Positions 7,135 through 15,360 of a DNA stretch of 31,868 nucleotides are shown piece by piece. The stretch covers positions 1-31,868 of the forward strand of contig PBTU01000055.1 of the NCBI GenBank assembly GCA_002729295.1, written 5' to 3'. The notes beneath the pieces were generated by a model. It was not told where the DNA came from. It was given only the letters and a program-made list of their open reading frames with translations, and did not search any database. A program made the position numbers and the translations under genes. The DNA is from Verrucomicrobiales bacterium. GTDB lineage: Bacteria; Verrucomicrobiota; Verrucomicrobiia; Verrucomicrobiales; Akkermansiaceae. Position 1 is the first letter of the stretch, and every line of letters starts with the position of its first letter.

Positions 7135-8123
7135 AGATTATTATTACTGCAATCATTCTCTGTTCATCTGTTCTTGGGAATACTCTTCCCTCGGAGCAGC
7201 GGAAGACCAACAAGTCGATGCAGGCGACTCTCTCGCCGGTTCAAAAATACCTGCAGGAGAGTAGTGCGGTCTTTTATGATTCGAAGAGAAGAGTGCCGTT
7301 TGTCTACGGGACGATTGTGAGTTCGGACGGCTTGATTTTGACCAAGGCGAGTGAACTGGACGAAGTGGAAGAGTTTTATATTCGAATTGGAGCCGAGCGC
7401 TACAAGGAGCATGATATTTTGATCAAGAATGAAATCTGGGATCTCGCCCTAGTCAAGGTTGAGGCGGAAGGATTGATTCCGGTCAAGTTGGATGGAAGTA
7501 GTGAAGTGGCGTTAGGAACCTGGACGGTGTCCAATGGTGCCAGTGACCGAAAAACCCGGCGTCCGCGTCCCGGAATTATAAGTGCGAACAAGCGGGAAAT
7601 TAAAGGTGGTAGTCCCGCCGTGCTGGGCGTGGGATTCAAGATGGAGGATGACAGGATTACCATCACCAAAATCACGGAAGACTCCGGTGCGGAGAAAGCC
7701 GGACTGGAGAAAGGTGATTTAATTATCGGTTTTGATGGTAAACAAGTGGGTGATGATAAAGAGTTTATTGAGTTGTTAAAAGCCAAGGCTGCCGGTGAGA
7801 TCGTGAAGCTTAGAATTCAACGGGATGAGGAGGTCTTGGAGTTGGATGTTGAGCTTATGGCCCGGCATAAACTTTTTGGAGGACCTCAGAGCCGGAACGA
7901 TTCCATGAGTGGTGATTTCTCCGAACGCCGAAGCAGTTTTCCCATGGTGCTGCAGCATGAAACAATGTTGTCGGCGCGCTCTGTAGGGGGGCCCTTGTTT
8001 ACTCTGGATGGACGGTTTTTGGGGATGAATATCGCAGCAGCGAACCGAGTGGAGGCCTTTGCGATTCCGGTTGAAGACCTTAGCGGCGTCTTCTCTGAGA
8101 TGAAAACAGCCTCGGGGCTTTAG
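7131..8123 (+). CDS. Catalytically dead HtrA-like protein with PDZ domain inserted in the protease fold
   Basis: The 330-residue protein starts at ATG 7131, overlapping the active protease stop by 4 bases, and has a signal peptide (about residues 1-16). It follows the trypsin-like pattern but lacks catalysis. The His position in GLILTKASEL is S74, D104 (EIWDLALVK) is kept, and the nucleophile position in RSVGGPLF is V285. A PDZ domain (about 162-243, with GAEKAGLEKGDLIIGFDG) sits between the GIISANKR strand (148-155) and the GGPLFTLDGRFLGMNI strands (286-301), that is, inside the second barrel. Normal HtrA proteins carry PDZ after the barrel. I infer a pseudoprotease that binds or regulates substrate for its neighbour. 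It ends 4 bases inside the photolyase gene. Confidence 0.8.
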   Translation: MKIIITAIILCSSVLGNTLPSEQRKTNKSMQATLSPVQKYLQESSAVFYDSKRRVPFVYGTIVSSDGLILTKASELDEVEEFYIRIGAERYKEHDILIKNEIWDLALVKVEAEGLIPVKLDGSSEVALGTWTVSNGASDRKTRRPRPGIISANKREIKGGSPAVLGVGFKMEDDRITITKITEDSGAEKAGLEKGDLIIGFDGKQVGDDKEFIELLKAKAAGEIVKLRIQRDEEVLELDVELMARHKLFGGPQSRNDSMSGDFSERRSSFPMVLQHETMLSARSVGGPLFTLDGRFLGMNIAAANRVEAFAIPVEDLSGVFSEMKTASGL

Positions 8124-9499
8124 CTTTGTTCAGCCCGATGTTTCTTAAAGAGTGTGAGGGTGACTTGTCTCTCTTTCGCATGATCCAGAATAGGTGAAGG
8201 GTAGCCTCTTGCGATTGGGAGCCCATCCTCAGGCGGGGCCTGAAGGCTTTTGTCCGGGACATTGATCAGTTCGGGAACCCAAGTGCGAATATAGTTTCCT
8301 TTGGGATCAAAGCGCTTGGTTTGCGACCATGGGTTTTGAATCCGGAAGTAGGGCGCGGCGTCCGCGCCTGTTCCGGCGCTCCATTGCCAGCCTCCGTTGT
8401 TTGAGGCGATTTCACCATCGACGAGGTGCTGCATGAAAAATTGCTCTCCAAGTCTCCAGTCGAGGTGGAGATCTTTCGTGAGAAACATCGCGACGATCAT
8501 GCGAACGCGATTGTGCATGAATCCTGTGGTAAGGAGTTCCCGGACGCCAGCGTCGACGATGGGGAAACCGGTTTCCCCTTTTTTGAAGGCCTCAAATTTT
8601 TCATTGGGAGCAAACCAAGGCAGGCCTCTCCAGTCGGGGTTGAACTCGTGATGCAGGACTTCCGGGAAATGGTGGAGAATCTGAAAGTAAAATTCCCGCC
8701 ACGCCAGTTCTTTGAGGAATTGTGGTGATCCACAGGAGCGGGCATTTTGGTAGAGTTCCCGAATCGAGATTGTTCCCCAGCGAAGATCCTGAGAAAGCCG
8801 GCTCGTTCCGATGGCGGAAGGAACATCCCGCAAAGAATCGTATGCTGAGATACGAAAGGAAAGCGCTTCTCGCATTCGGGCTCTGGCCGCTTTTTCTCCC
8901 CCTTCAAGACAGTCCGATGAATCACCGTCGAATTGCCAGTGCTTAAGGGTGGGGAGGGGGAGCGAATTGATGGTGAGCGAGTTGCTCAGGGCTTTCGGCT
9001 TCCCTCCGGGAGAAGTTTTTGGGAGCGGAAGCCAACGCTTTGAGTAAGGGGTGTAGACCCGGTATGGCGTTCCATCGCCTTTAAGAACTTCACCGGGTCC
9101 ATGAAGACTGCTGTCTAGGTAAGGATGGACTGGAATGTCGAGATGCTCGGCGAGTTGGGTTTCAATTTTCTTTCCGAAGGGATCAACGTCTTGATTAAAA
9201 AAGACTGCTTCGGCTTTGGTTTCATTGACAAGCTTGGTGAGCTCTTCAAGGGCATCTCCCTCGCGGATGACCAGTGCTCCTTTCAGATGATTGATATTTT
9301 TTGAGAGCGATTCGAGGCATTGGCAGAGAAAGAGCTGTCTCTTGGGCCCGGTCCAAGGGTGCTTCTTTGTCCAATGGCTCACTATATAGGCGGGGACGAC
9401 CTCTTCAGATGCCCTACAAGCGGCAAGCAGGGCGGTGTTGTCAGTGAGGCGTAGGTCCCTGCGGAACCAGTGAATTACGCGGGTATATCGTTTTGCCAT
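8120..9499 (-). CDS. phrB: Deoxyribodipyrimidine photo-lyase (class I CPD photolyase)
   Basis: The 459-residue protein has the photolyase N-terminal alpha/beta domain (begins VIHWFRRDLRLTDNTALL) and a C-terminal FAD-binding helical domain. Signature segments include TSRLSQDLRWGTIS, WREFYFQILHHFPEV, the GWQWSAGTGADAAPYFRIQNP block and a WVPEL end. These place it in the light-dependent class I CPD photolyases, which split cyclobutane pyrimidine dimers using reduced FAD plus an antenna cofactor (folate or a deazaflavin, not decidable here). Length matches the family (about 450-480). It converges on the pseudoprotease gene with a 4-base overlap. Confidence 0.93.
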   Translation of the reverse strand: MAKRYTRVIHWFRRDLRLTDNTALLAACRASEEVVPAYIVSHWTKKHPWTGPKRQLFLCQCLESLSKNINHLKGALVIREGDALEELTKLVNETKAEAVFFNQDVDPFGKKIETQLAEHLDIPVHPYLDSSLHGPGEVLKGDGTPYRVYTPYSKRWLPLPKTSPGGKPKALSNSLTINSLPLPTLKHWQFDGDSSDCLEGGEKAARARMREALSFRISAYDSLRDVPSAIGTSRLSQDLRWGTISIRELYQNARSCGSPQFLKELAWREFYFQILHHFPEVLHHEFNPDWRGLPWFAPNEKFEAFKKGETGFPIVDAGVRELLTTGFMHNRVRMIVAMFLTKDLHLDWRLGEQFFMQHLVDGEIASNNGGWQWSAGTGADAAPYFRIQNPWSQTKRFDPKGNYIRTWVPELINVPDKSLQAPPEDGLPIARGYPSPILDHAKERQVTLTLFKKHRAEQS

Positions 9500-9510
9500 A
9501 CTAGCCCGTG

Positions 9511-9771
9511 TTAGCTCAGCTTCAGGAGCTTTGTGCCTTTTGAAACTGTTGTTTTGCTGAGCTTTCCGTTGACCCGACGGGAGTTTTCTACCAGCTGAAT
9601 GAGGTCGGCTCGGGCGTTTTCGGCCGCATTGAGCGACTTTCGAGGCCCTCCGTATTGTTTATCCGAAAAATATCTGGTGAAGGTGGTCCCGGCCCGGCTC
9701 AGGCAGAGCCGCCATCCCTCGAAAGCGGTTGTTTCGTAGGTGAAGCGAGTGAGGTTCTTGCGCGATTTCAT
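9511..9771 (-). CDS. Small AP2-like protein, probable nucleic-acid binder
   Basis: I chose ATG 9771 (86 residues); a TTG at 9804 would add 11 residues. The core reads GWRLCLSRAGTTFTRYFSDKQYGGPRKSL followed by a helix, which is the beta-sheet-then-helix pattern of AP2-like DNA-binding domains: a tryptophan strand, a basic hairpin, an F-S-D-x-x-Y-G-G turn and an alanine-rich helix. The sequence is broken here: strand GWRLCLSRAG, then TTFTRYFSDKQYGG. In bacteria such domains occur in integrases and as small free-standing proteins. Its function is unknown. It is 11 bases after the photolyase start region on the same strand and divergent from rpoA, so it may share promoter DNA with that operon. 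Confidence 0.55.
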   Translation of the reverse strand: MKSRKNLTRFTYETTAFEGWRLCLSRAGTTFTRYFSDKQYGGPRKSLNAAENARADLIQLVENSRRVNGKLSKTTVSKGTKLLKLS

Positions 9772-9930
9772 CTTTCTAGCCAACTTTCCCTGAGGATAGG
9801 CCAATGTGGCAGGATTTCATCTATTTTTGGTCATTTTCGCCCGTTTTTCCATGGATTCCTGAGAAAAGGATTGCAACTGCCTCCCCGTAGTGGTTCCTTC
9901 CGCGCCCGCGAGATGCTGAAATCGCCGTAG

Positions 9931-9966
9931 GTCCTCTGAATTCACCACAGATAAGTGGATTCACTC
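9931..9966 (+). promoter_or_regulatory. Possible structured leader upstream of rpoA
   Basis: CCAC at 9945-9948 and GTGG at 9955-9958 form a short stem around AGATAA, extended by GAAT/ATTC with a TCA bulge. The motif ATTCAC occurs on both sides. It lies about 40 bases before the rpoA start. The 227-base gap (9772-9998) otherwise shows no promoter I can call with confidence. Confidence 0.2.
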
Positions 9967-9998
9967 GCGAGAGGGAAACCCGGCAGCCAAAAAAGAAA

Positions 9999-11126
9999 AT
10001 GTCAGATACTGATACCACTACTACTGAAGAGCAGGATGAAAACAATCCTGTGAAGCTCAACCGCTTCGAACTCCCAAACCGTCTCGTCAAAGACGAAGAC
10101 ACCGCAACCGACACATACGCTCGCTTCACAGCCGAGCCATTTGAACAGGGATTCGGTCACACGATCGGAACCTCTCTCCGCCGCGTTCTTCTGTCCTCAT
10201 TGGAGGGCGCTGCCATCACCTCCGTTCGGATCGCCGGTGTGCAGCACGAGTTCGCCACTCTTCCCGGAGTTGTTGAAGATGTCACCGACATCGTGCTTAA
10301 TCTCAAGAAGGTTAAATTCATTGCGCACGGCAAAGAGCCACGTGTCCTCTCTCTCAATGTCGAGAAGGAAGGGGTCGTCACTGCCGGAGACATCCAGGGC
10401 GATAACATGTTCGAAGTCGTAAACAAGAAGCAGGTGATCTGTACTCTCGACAAAAAAGTTAAGTTCGACTGCGACATTGAAGTCCAAGTCGGCAGGGTCT
10501 TCAAGACCGGCGACGAAAACAAGCGCGAGGGTGCTCCGATCGGCGTGATCGCGATTGACTCGATTTTCTCACCTGTCTCTCGTGTAAAGTATTCCGTAGA
10601 AGCTACTCGTCTCGGTCAGATGACTGACTTCGACAAGGTTATCCTTGATGTTTGGACCGATGGGCGCATTGAGCCACATGATGCCCTCCTTCAGGCGTCC
10701 GCAATTCTTCGTCACCACCTCGACGTCTTCGTTAATTACGACGACGACGCTGTTGGATTCGAAGAAGCACCAGCAGAGCAGTCCGAAGAGAATGCCGCTC
10801 TTAAGAAGCTCCTCAACATGAGCGTCAACGAGATCGAACTTTCCGTTCGTGCAGCCAACTGCCTCAACAACGCAAATATCACCTCCGTTGGTCAGCTTGC
10901 GCTCAAGACCGAGGCTGAAATGCTCAAATACCGTAACTTTGGTAAGAAGTCTCTCAACGAAATTAAGGATAAGCTCTCCGAGCTTGGACTTGGTCTTGGA
11001 ATGAACCTCGATCCATCACTTCTCACTGGTGCTGCTCTCGGTGCTCCTGCTGCTCCACGTCTCGGCGTAGAGGAAGAAGCTCCGGTCGGTCTCGCCGATC
11101 TGATCGCCCAGAATCTGGACCAATAA
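9999..11126 (+). CDS. rpoA: DNA-directed RNA polymerase subunit alpha
   Basis: The 375-residue protein is a full alpha subunit. The N-terminal dimerisation domain includes the conserved EQGFGHTIGTSLRRVLLSSL assembly segment. The alpha-CTD includes ELSVRAANCLNNANI and FGKKSLNEIKDKL, which bind UP-element DNA and activators. It has an acidic N-terminal extension (about 20 residues, DTDTTTTEEQDE) and an Ala/Pro/Glu-rich tail after the CTD, longer than in E. coli (329 residues). In most bacteria rpoA follows rpsM-rpsK-rpsD; here only rplQ accompanies it and the upstream gene is on the other strand. No strong Shine-Dalgarno is visible; an A-rich run precedes the ATG. Confidence 0.98.
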   Translation: MSDTDTTTTEEQDENNPVKLNRFELPNRLVKDEDTATDTYARFTAEPFEQGFGHTIGTSLRRVLLSSLEGAAITSVRIAGVQHEFATLPGVVEDVTDIVLNLKKVKFIAHGKEPRVLSLNVEKEGVVTAGDIQGDNMFEVVNKKQVICTLDKKVKFDCDIEVQVGRVFKTGDENKREGAPIGVIAIDSIFSPVSRVKYSVEATRLGQMTDFDKVILDVWTDGRIEPHDALLQASAILRHHLDVFVNYDDDAVGFEEAPAEQSEENAALKKLLNMSVNEIELSVRAANCLNNANITSVGQLALKTEAEMLKYRNFGKKSLNEIKDKLSELGLGLGMNLDPSLLTGAALGAPAAPRLGVEEEAPVGLADLIAQNLDQ

Positions 11127-11155
11127 TCCACACATCCTAGAAAGAATATTTACCG

Positions 11156-11581
11156 ATGAGACACCGTCGCAAAACAGTTAAACTCCAGCGTAAGGACGGT
11201 CACCGCCGTTCGCTGCTTGCCAATCAAGCCTGCGCTCTGATTCAGCATGGCCGTCTCCGCACTACCGTCGCCAAGGCCAAGGCCCTGCGTCCTATCGTGG
11301 AGAAGCTTGTGACTCTTACCAAGAAAGAAGACGGCGTGCATGCTCGCCGTATCGCTTTCCGTTTCCTCGCTCAGAAGGACGCTGTTAAGCGCCTTTTTGA
11401 TGTCGTGGCTCCAGCCGTGGGCGATCGCCCCGGTGGATACACGCGTATCACCAAGCTTGGCGCCCGTCCCAGTGACTCCGCTCCAATGGCCTACATCGAG
11501 TGGGTGGATATTGAAAACCTCGCCGATGATGATATCGAAGAGGATGATGCCGCCGAGGCCGTCGAAGCTGGCGAAGAGTAA
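11156..11581 (+). CDS. rplQ: 50S ribosomal protein L17
   Basis: The 141-residue protein has the L17 core: it begins MRHRRKTVKLQRKDGHRRSL, followed by a KAKALRPIVEKLVTL helix. It binds 23S rRNA near the exit tunnel. Compared with short L17 proteins it has an acidic tail of about 25 residues (DDDIEEDDAAEAVEAGEE). It lies 29 bases after rpoA, the usual rpoA-rplQ order, and a strong terminator ends the operon. Confidence 0.97.
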   Translation: MRHRRKTVKLQRKDGHRRSLLANQACALIQHGRLRTTVAKAKALRPIVEKLVTLTKKEDGVHARRIAFRFLAQKDAVKRLFDVVAPAVGDRPGGYTRITKLGARPSDSAPMAYIEWVDIENLADDDIEEDDAAEAVEAGEE

Positions 11582-11610
11582 AATCTTCTCACGCTGAGAA
11601 TTATTTCACA

Positions 11611-11645
11611 ACGACCGTTCTCTTGATTGAGAGCGGTCGTTTTTT
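11611..11645 (+). terminator. Intrinsic terminator of the rpoA-rplQ operon
   Basis: ACGACCG (11611-11617) pairs with CGGTCGT (11634-11640), and the inner TTCTC/GAGAG extends the stem to 12 bp around a 6-base loop TTGATT. A run of six T follows (11640-11645). It lies 30 bases past the rplQ stop and 3 bases before the end of the convergent DUF1501 gene. Confidence 0.93.
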
Positions 11646-11647
11646 CG

Positions 11648-13060
11648 TCATGCCATGAGGTCTGAGATTGGATTGCCTCCGACGTCGGTGAGGCGGAATT
11701 CGCGGCCTTGGTGGAAGTGGGTGAGCCGTTTGTGGTCGATGCCCATGAGTTTGAGAATGGTCGCATGGAGGTCGTTGACGTGGACGGGGTCTTTGACGAC
11801 GCTGGTGCTGTAGTCGTCGGTTTGACCGTAGGTGATTCCCGGCTTGGCTCCGCCTCCGGCCATCCACATCGTGAAGCATCCGGGATGATGATCGCGACCG
11901 TAGTTTTTCTCGGTGAGTTTGCCTTGTGAATAGACGGTGCGTCCAAATTCGCCGCCCCAGATGACAAGGGTGTCGTCAAGCATGCCTCGTTGCTTGAGAT
12001 CCATGAGGAGGCCTGCGGTGGCCTGGTCGGTGTCGCGGGCCTGACTGCGCATTTGGCCGGGGAGATTGTTGTGCTGATCCCAGCCTTGATGGAAGAGCTG
12101 GATGTAGCGGACGCCTCGTTCGGCGAGTCGGCGAGCCATGAGGCAGTTGTAGGCAAAGGTCCCGGTTTTTTTGGCGTCTTCGCCGTAGAGATCAAAGGTG
12201 CCTTTTGGTTCGTTGGCAAAGTCGAGCAGGTCAGGCACGGAGGTTTGCATGCGGTAGGCTAATTCGTATTGGGAAATGCGGGCGGTGATTTCCGGGTCTT
12301 GTGTGAGATCCAAGCGGTCGTGATTAAGTTTCTTTAGGGAGTCCAACATGCGACGGCGCATCTCGCGGCTGACGCCCGGCGGGTCGTAGATGTCGAGAAC
12401 TGGATCGCCCTGGTTGCGGAATTTGATCCCCTGATACTTGGCCGGGAGAAAACCCGCCCCCCACAAGCGATCATAGAGAGGTTGTCCGGTTTTGGCTTTA
12501 CCCCGGGAGCTCATCGCAACGAAAGCGGGGAGGTCGCTATTGTCGCTTCCTAAGCCGTAATGCATCCAGGCACCCATGCTGGGGCGGCCGGCGATTTGGG
12601 AGCCGGTTTGCAGGAAGGTGATGGCGGGGTCGTGATTGATCGCCTCCGTATGCAGGGAGCGCATGATGCAGAGTTCGTCTGCCAGCTTAGCGGTGTGAGG
12701 CAGAATTTCACTCATCCAGGCGCCGCTTTCGCCATGTCGGGAAAAGTTGAAAATGCTGGGTGCGGTAGCGAAGCTGCTCTGGGAGGACGACATTTTGGTC
12801 TTTCGTTCGTCGGGGTAGACCGAAGTGGGGACTTCTTCGCCGAAGCGTTTTTTTAGCCCGGGCTTGTAGTCGAAAAGGTCGAGTTGGGAGGGGCCGCCGC
12901 TTTGGAAAAGGTAGATGATGCGTTTGGCCTTTGGTTTCGAAACGACCGATGAATGGAGGCCTCGCTCTGATCCCAAAAGAGAATTAAGGGCGAGAGAGCC
13001 AAGTCCGGCTCCGCCTCCTTGCAGAAAGTAACGACGAGTTAAGTTGAAAGGATCATTCAC
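11648..13060 (-). CDS. DUF1501 family protein, Tat-exported
   Basis: The 470-residue protein starts with a twin-arginine type signal (TRRYFLQGGGAGLGSLAL, residues 8-25). Family hallmarks of DUF1501 are present: IIYLFQSGGPSQLDLFDYKP near the start, GEFGRT followed by GRDHHPGCFTMWMAGGG, and a C-terminal HFHQGREFRLTDVGGN segment. The fold is related to alkaline phosphatase/sulfatase, but the catalytic role is not established. These genes nearly always pair with a PSD1-type cytochrome gene in Planctomycetes and Verrucomicrobia, as here, where the two overlap by 8 bases. The pair is assumed to act in the periplasm, possibly on sulfated polysaccharides or in electron transfer. Confidence 0.92.
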   Translation of the reverse strand: MNDPFNLTRRYFLQGGGAGLGSLALNSLLGSERGLHSSVVSKPKAKRIIYLFQSGGPSQLDLFDYKPGLKKRFGEEVPTSVYPDERKTKMSSSQSSFATAPSIFNFSRHGESGAWMSEILPHTAKLADELCIMRSLHTEAINHDPAITFLQTGSQIAGRPSMGAWMHYGLGSDNSDLPAFVAMSSRGKAKTGQPLYDRLWGAGFLPAKYQGIKFRNQGDPVLDIYDPPGVSREMRRRMLDSLKKLNHDRLDLTQDPEITARISQYELAYRMQTSVPDLLDFANEPKGTFDLYGEDAKKTGTFAYNCLMARRLAERGVRYIQLFHQGWDQHNNLPGQMRSQARDTDQATAGLLMDLKQRGMLDDTLVIWGGEFGRTVYSQGKLTEKNYGRDHHPGCFTMWMAGGGAKPGITYGQTDDYSTSVVKDPVHVNDLHATILKLMGIDHKRLTHFHQGREFRLTDVGGNPISDLMA

Positions 13061-15302
13061 GGGTCAAAGATTCATCGAGGTTTAAGATCGTTGTGGCAAT
13101 GATGGTCATGGCAGCGAGGTCTGTTGGATTCAAATCTTGATTGTGGGCCTTATCTCCAATTTTGAGTAATTCGGCAGCCTTTTCCGGGGTGTTTTTAAAA
13201 TCACCCCGGTAGGCCTCGTAATCCTGGGCGAGTCGTTCTGTTGTTTCTTTCGAGGGAGTGCGTCCGGAAAGGATGCGATATCCGGCTGCGATCTTTTCTG
13301 TCGGACCTCCTTCCGTCCGCAACATCCGTTCAGCGAGAAAGCGGCTTGCTTCGACGAAGGCGACGTTATTCATCAAGGTGAGAGCCTGTAACGGAGTATT
13401 GGTTCGGCTCTGTTGAATGGTGCAAACTTCGCGGTCCCCGGCATTGAATGTCATCATGGTGGGTGGAGGAATGGTGCGGCGCCAGTATGTGTAGAGGCTG
13501 CGGCGATACAAGTTATCGCCGGTGTCTCGCTTGTATTTGTTGTTGGAAATTGCGCTCCAGATCTTGGGTGGCATGTAGGGCTTGGCAGGAGGGCCGTATT
13601 GTTTTTCAACGAGGAGATTACTGGCGAATAAAGCCTGATCCCGTATGGCGAAAGCGGTCAGGCGCAAGCGGGGTGCCCGGGCCAGAAGGCGGTTCTCTGG
13701 ATCAAGAGATAGGAGATGGGAAGTCGTGAGCGATGATTGTTGGTAGGTCGCGCTCATCGCGATCAATTTGTGGAGCGCTTTCACGTTCCATCCGCTTTCA
13801 ATGAATTCAACGGCCAGCCAATCGAGTAATTCCGGATGGGTGGGGACTTCGCCTTGCGCACCAAAGTTTTCAGGAGTGCGCACGAGACCTGCTCCGAAGA
13901 AATGCTGCCAGTATCGATTTACGGCAACTCTGGAGGTGAGGGGGTGCTTGGGATGGGTGAGCCATTGGGCGAGACCCAAACGGCTCTTTTCGAATTTCTC
14001 TTGGTTGGTATTCAGGCTGGTCGGGGTCGAGGGTTGAAGTTTTTCGGATTTATCAGGATCGTTGTAGAGGCCTCGGTTCAAGAGATAGGTTTCGCGAGGA
14101 GTGCCCTGCTCGTGCATGATCATGACAGTTTTCTCGTTGCCGGGTATTGGACGTCTGACCCCACCGCTGTATTGCCCTTTTTTCTGCCAGGTGATGGGCT
14201 TTGGGGTCCGAGCTTTGTTGGTCGCTTCATCGATGTTGGGATAATCTTTGGGGACAGGGATAAAAGGCGGGCTGTTACCATTATTGGGGCCGGTTCCAAA
14301 TTCGGGGACGTTGTTGAAGTAGGCGAAGAGTTGATAGTATTCCTTTTGCGAAATCGGGTCGAACTTGTGATCGTGGCAACGGGCGCATGAAACCGTGAGT
14401 CCCAAAAAGACCGTGCCAAGGGTATCGACCCGGTCGGCGACGTATTCAGTTTGCCATTCTTCGGGGATCGATCCGGCTTCGGAATTAATGCGATGGTTGC
14501 GGCAAAAGCCCGTTGCTATTTGTTGATGCAGGGTGGTGTTCGGAAGCATGTCTCCTGCCAGTTGGTGGGTGATGAATTCGTTGTAGGGAAGATTTTGATT
14601 CAGGGCGCGAATGAGCCAATCACGCCAAGCCCATTGGTAGCGGTAACGGTCGTTTTGATAGCCATCGGTATCCGCGTAGCGCGAAGCTTCCATCCAGAAC
14701 GCGGCCATGTGTTCGCCGTATCGAGGTGAGGCCAGAAGTCGGTCGATGAGCTTTTCGTAGGCGTCGGGAGAGGAGTCTTCCAAGAAAGCGCTTACTTCTT
14801 CAGGCGAGGCAGGAATTCCTGTCAGATCTAGACTGACGCGACGAATGAGCGTTTCCTTGGAGGCGGGAGAGGAGAGCGTTAGATCTGAATCCTGGAGGCG
14901 CCTGATGATGAAATAGTCGATGTTTCTTGTTTCGTTTTTGCGGGTCGCAGGGATGAAGGCCCAATGAGGTTCGAATTGGGCGCCTTCTTCGATCCATTTT
15001 CGGAGAGACAGAATTTCCTTGGGAGAGAGGCTCTTATTGGTCTCAGGGGGAGGCATGATTTCCTCAGCATCAACGTGGGTAATGCGAGCGATCAGTTCGC
15101 TTTTGTCAGGTGCTCCCGGCTCAATGACTTTGAGAGCGGATTCCCGCTGATCGAGGCGCAGTTTAGCTTCGCGTGTTTTGGAATCGGGACCGTGGCAGGC
15201 GAAGCACTTATTGGAGAGGATGGGGCGGATATCACGATTGAACGAGAGCTTTCCAGCTGCGCCGAGCGTGCTGAAGAGAAGAACGATGGGAATAATTCGC
15301 AT
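13053..15302 (-). CDS. PSD1 / planctomycete-type cytochrome c domain protein with DUF1549 and DUF1553
   Basis: I start at ATG 15302, giving 749 residues with a clean signal peptide (MRIIPIVLLFSTLGAAG); the open frame upstream to 15575 lacks coding character. A heme-binding C33-x-x-C36-H37 motif (NKCFACHGPD) lies in the short PSD1 cytochrome domain. DUF1549 follows (around FIIRRLQDSDL, DLTGIPASPEEV, YRYQWAWRDWLI), then DUF1553 in the C-terminal half (SRVAVNRYWQHFFGAGLVRT, LLDWLAVEFIESGWNVKAL). The gene's end overlaps the DUF1501 start. These two-gene units are numerous in marine and soil Verrucomicrobia. A periplasmic redox role is inferred from the heme site; the reaction is unknown. Confidence 0.93.
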   Translation of the reverse strand: MRIIPIVLLFSTLGAAGKLSFNRDIRPILSNKCFACHGPDSKTREAKLRLDQRESALKVIEPGAPDKSELIARITHVDAEEIMPPPETNKSLSPKEILSLRKWIEEGAQFEPHWAFIPATRKNETRNIDYFIIRRLQDSDLTLSSPASKETLIRRVSLDLTGIPASPEEVSAFLEDSSPDAYEKLIDRLLASPRYGEHMAAFWMEASRYADTDGYQNDRYRYQWAWRDWLIRALNQNLPYNEFITHQLAGDMLPNTTLHQQIATGFCRNHRINSEAGSIPEEWQTEYVADRVDTLGTVFLGLTVSCARCHDHKFDPISQKEYYQLFAYFNNVPEFGTGPNNGNSPPFIPVPKDYPNIDEATNKARTPKPITWQKKGQYSGGVRRPIPGNEKTVMIMHEQGTPRETYLLNRGLYNDPDKSEKLQPSTPTSLNTNQEKFEKSRLGLAQWLTHPKHPLTSRVAVNRYWQHFFGAGLVRTPENFGAQGEVPTHPELLDWLAVEFIESGWNVKALHKLIAMSATYQQSSLTTSHLLSLDPENRLLARAPRLRLTAFAIRDQALFASNLLVEKQYGPPAKPYMPPKIWSAISNNKYKRDTGDNLYRRSLYTYWRRTIPPPTMMTFNAGDREVCTIQQSRTNTPLQALTLMNNVAFVEASRFLAERMLRTEGGPTEKIAAGYRILSGRTPSKETTERLAQDYEAYRGDFKNTPEKAAELLKIGDKAHNQDLNPTDLAAMTIIATTILNLDESLTRE

Positions 15303-15360
15303 GAAACAAAGCTTGAGTGAAGCGCAAGTCCCCCTCCTCCGCGAGAACCAACTTTGGGTC

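Noticed and set aside
8120..8123. Convergent gene ends overlapping by a few bases (also 18627-18632) as a regulatory antisense arrangement
   Set aside because: Overlaps of 4 and 6 bases between convergent stops are common in compact genomes.
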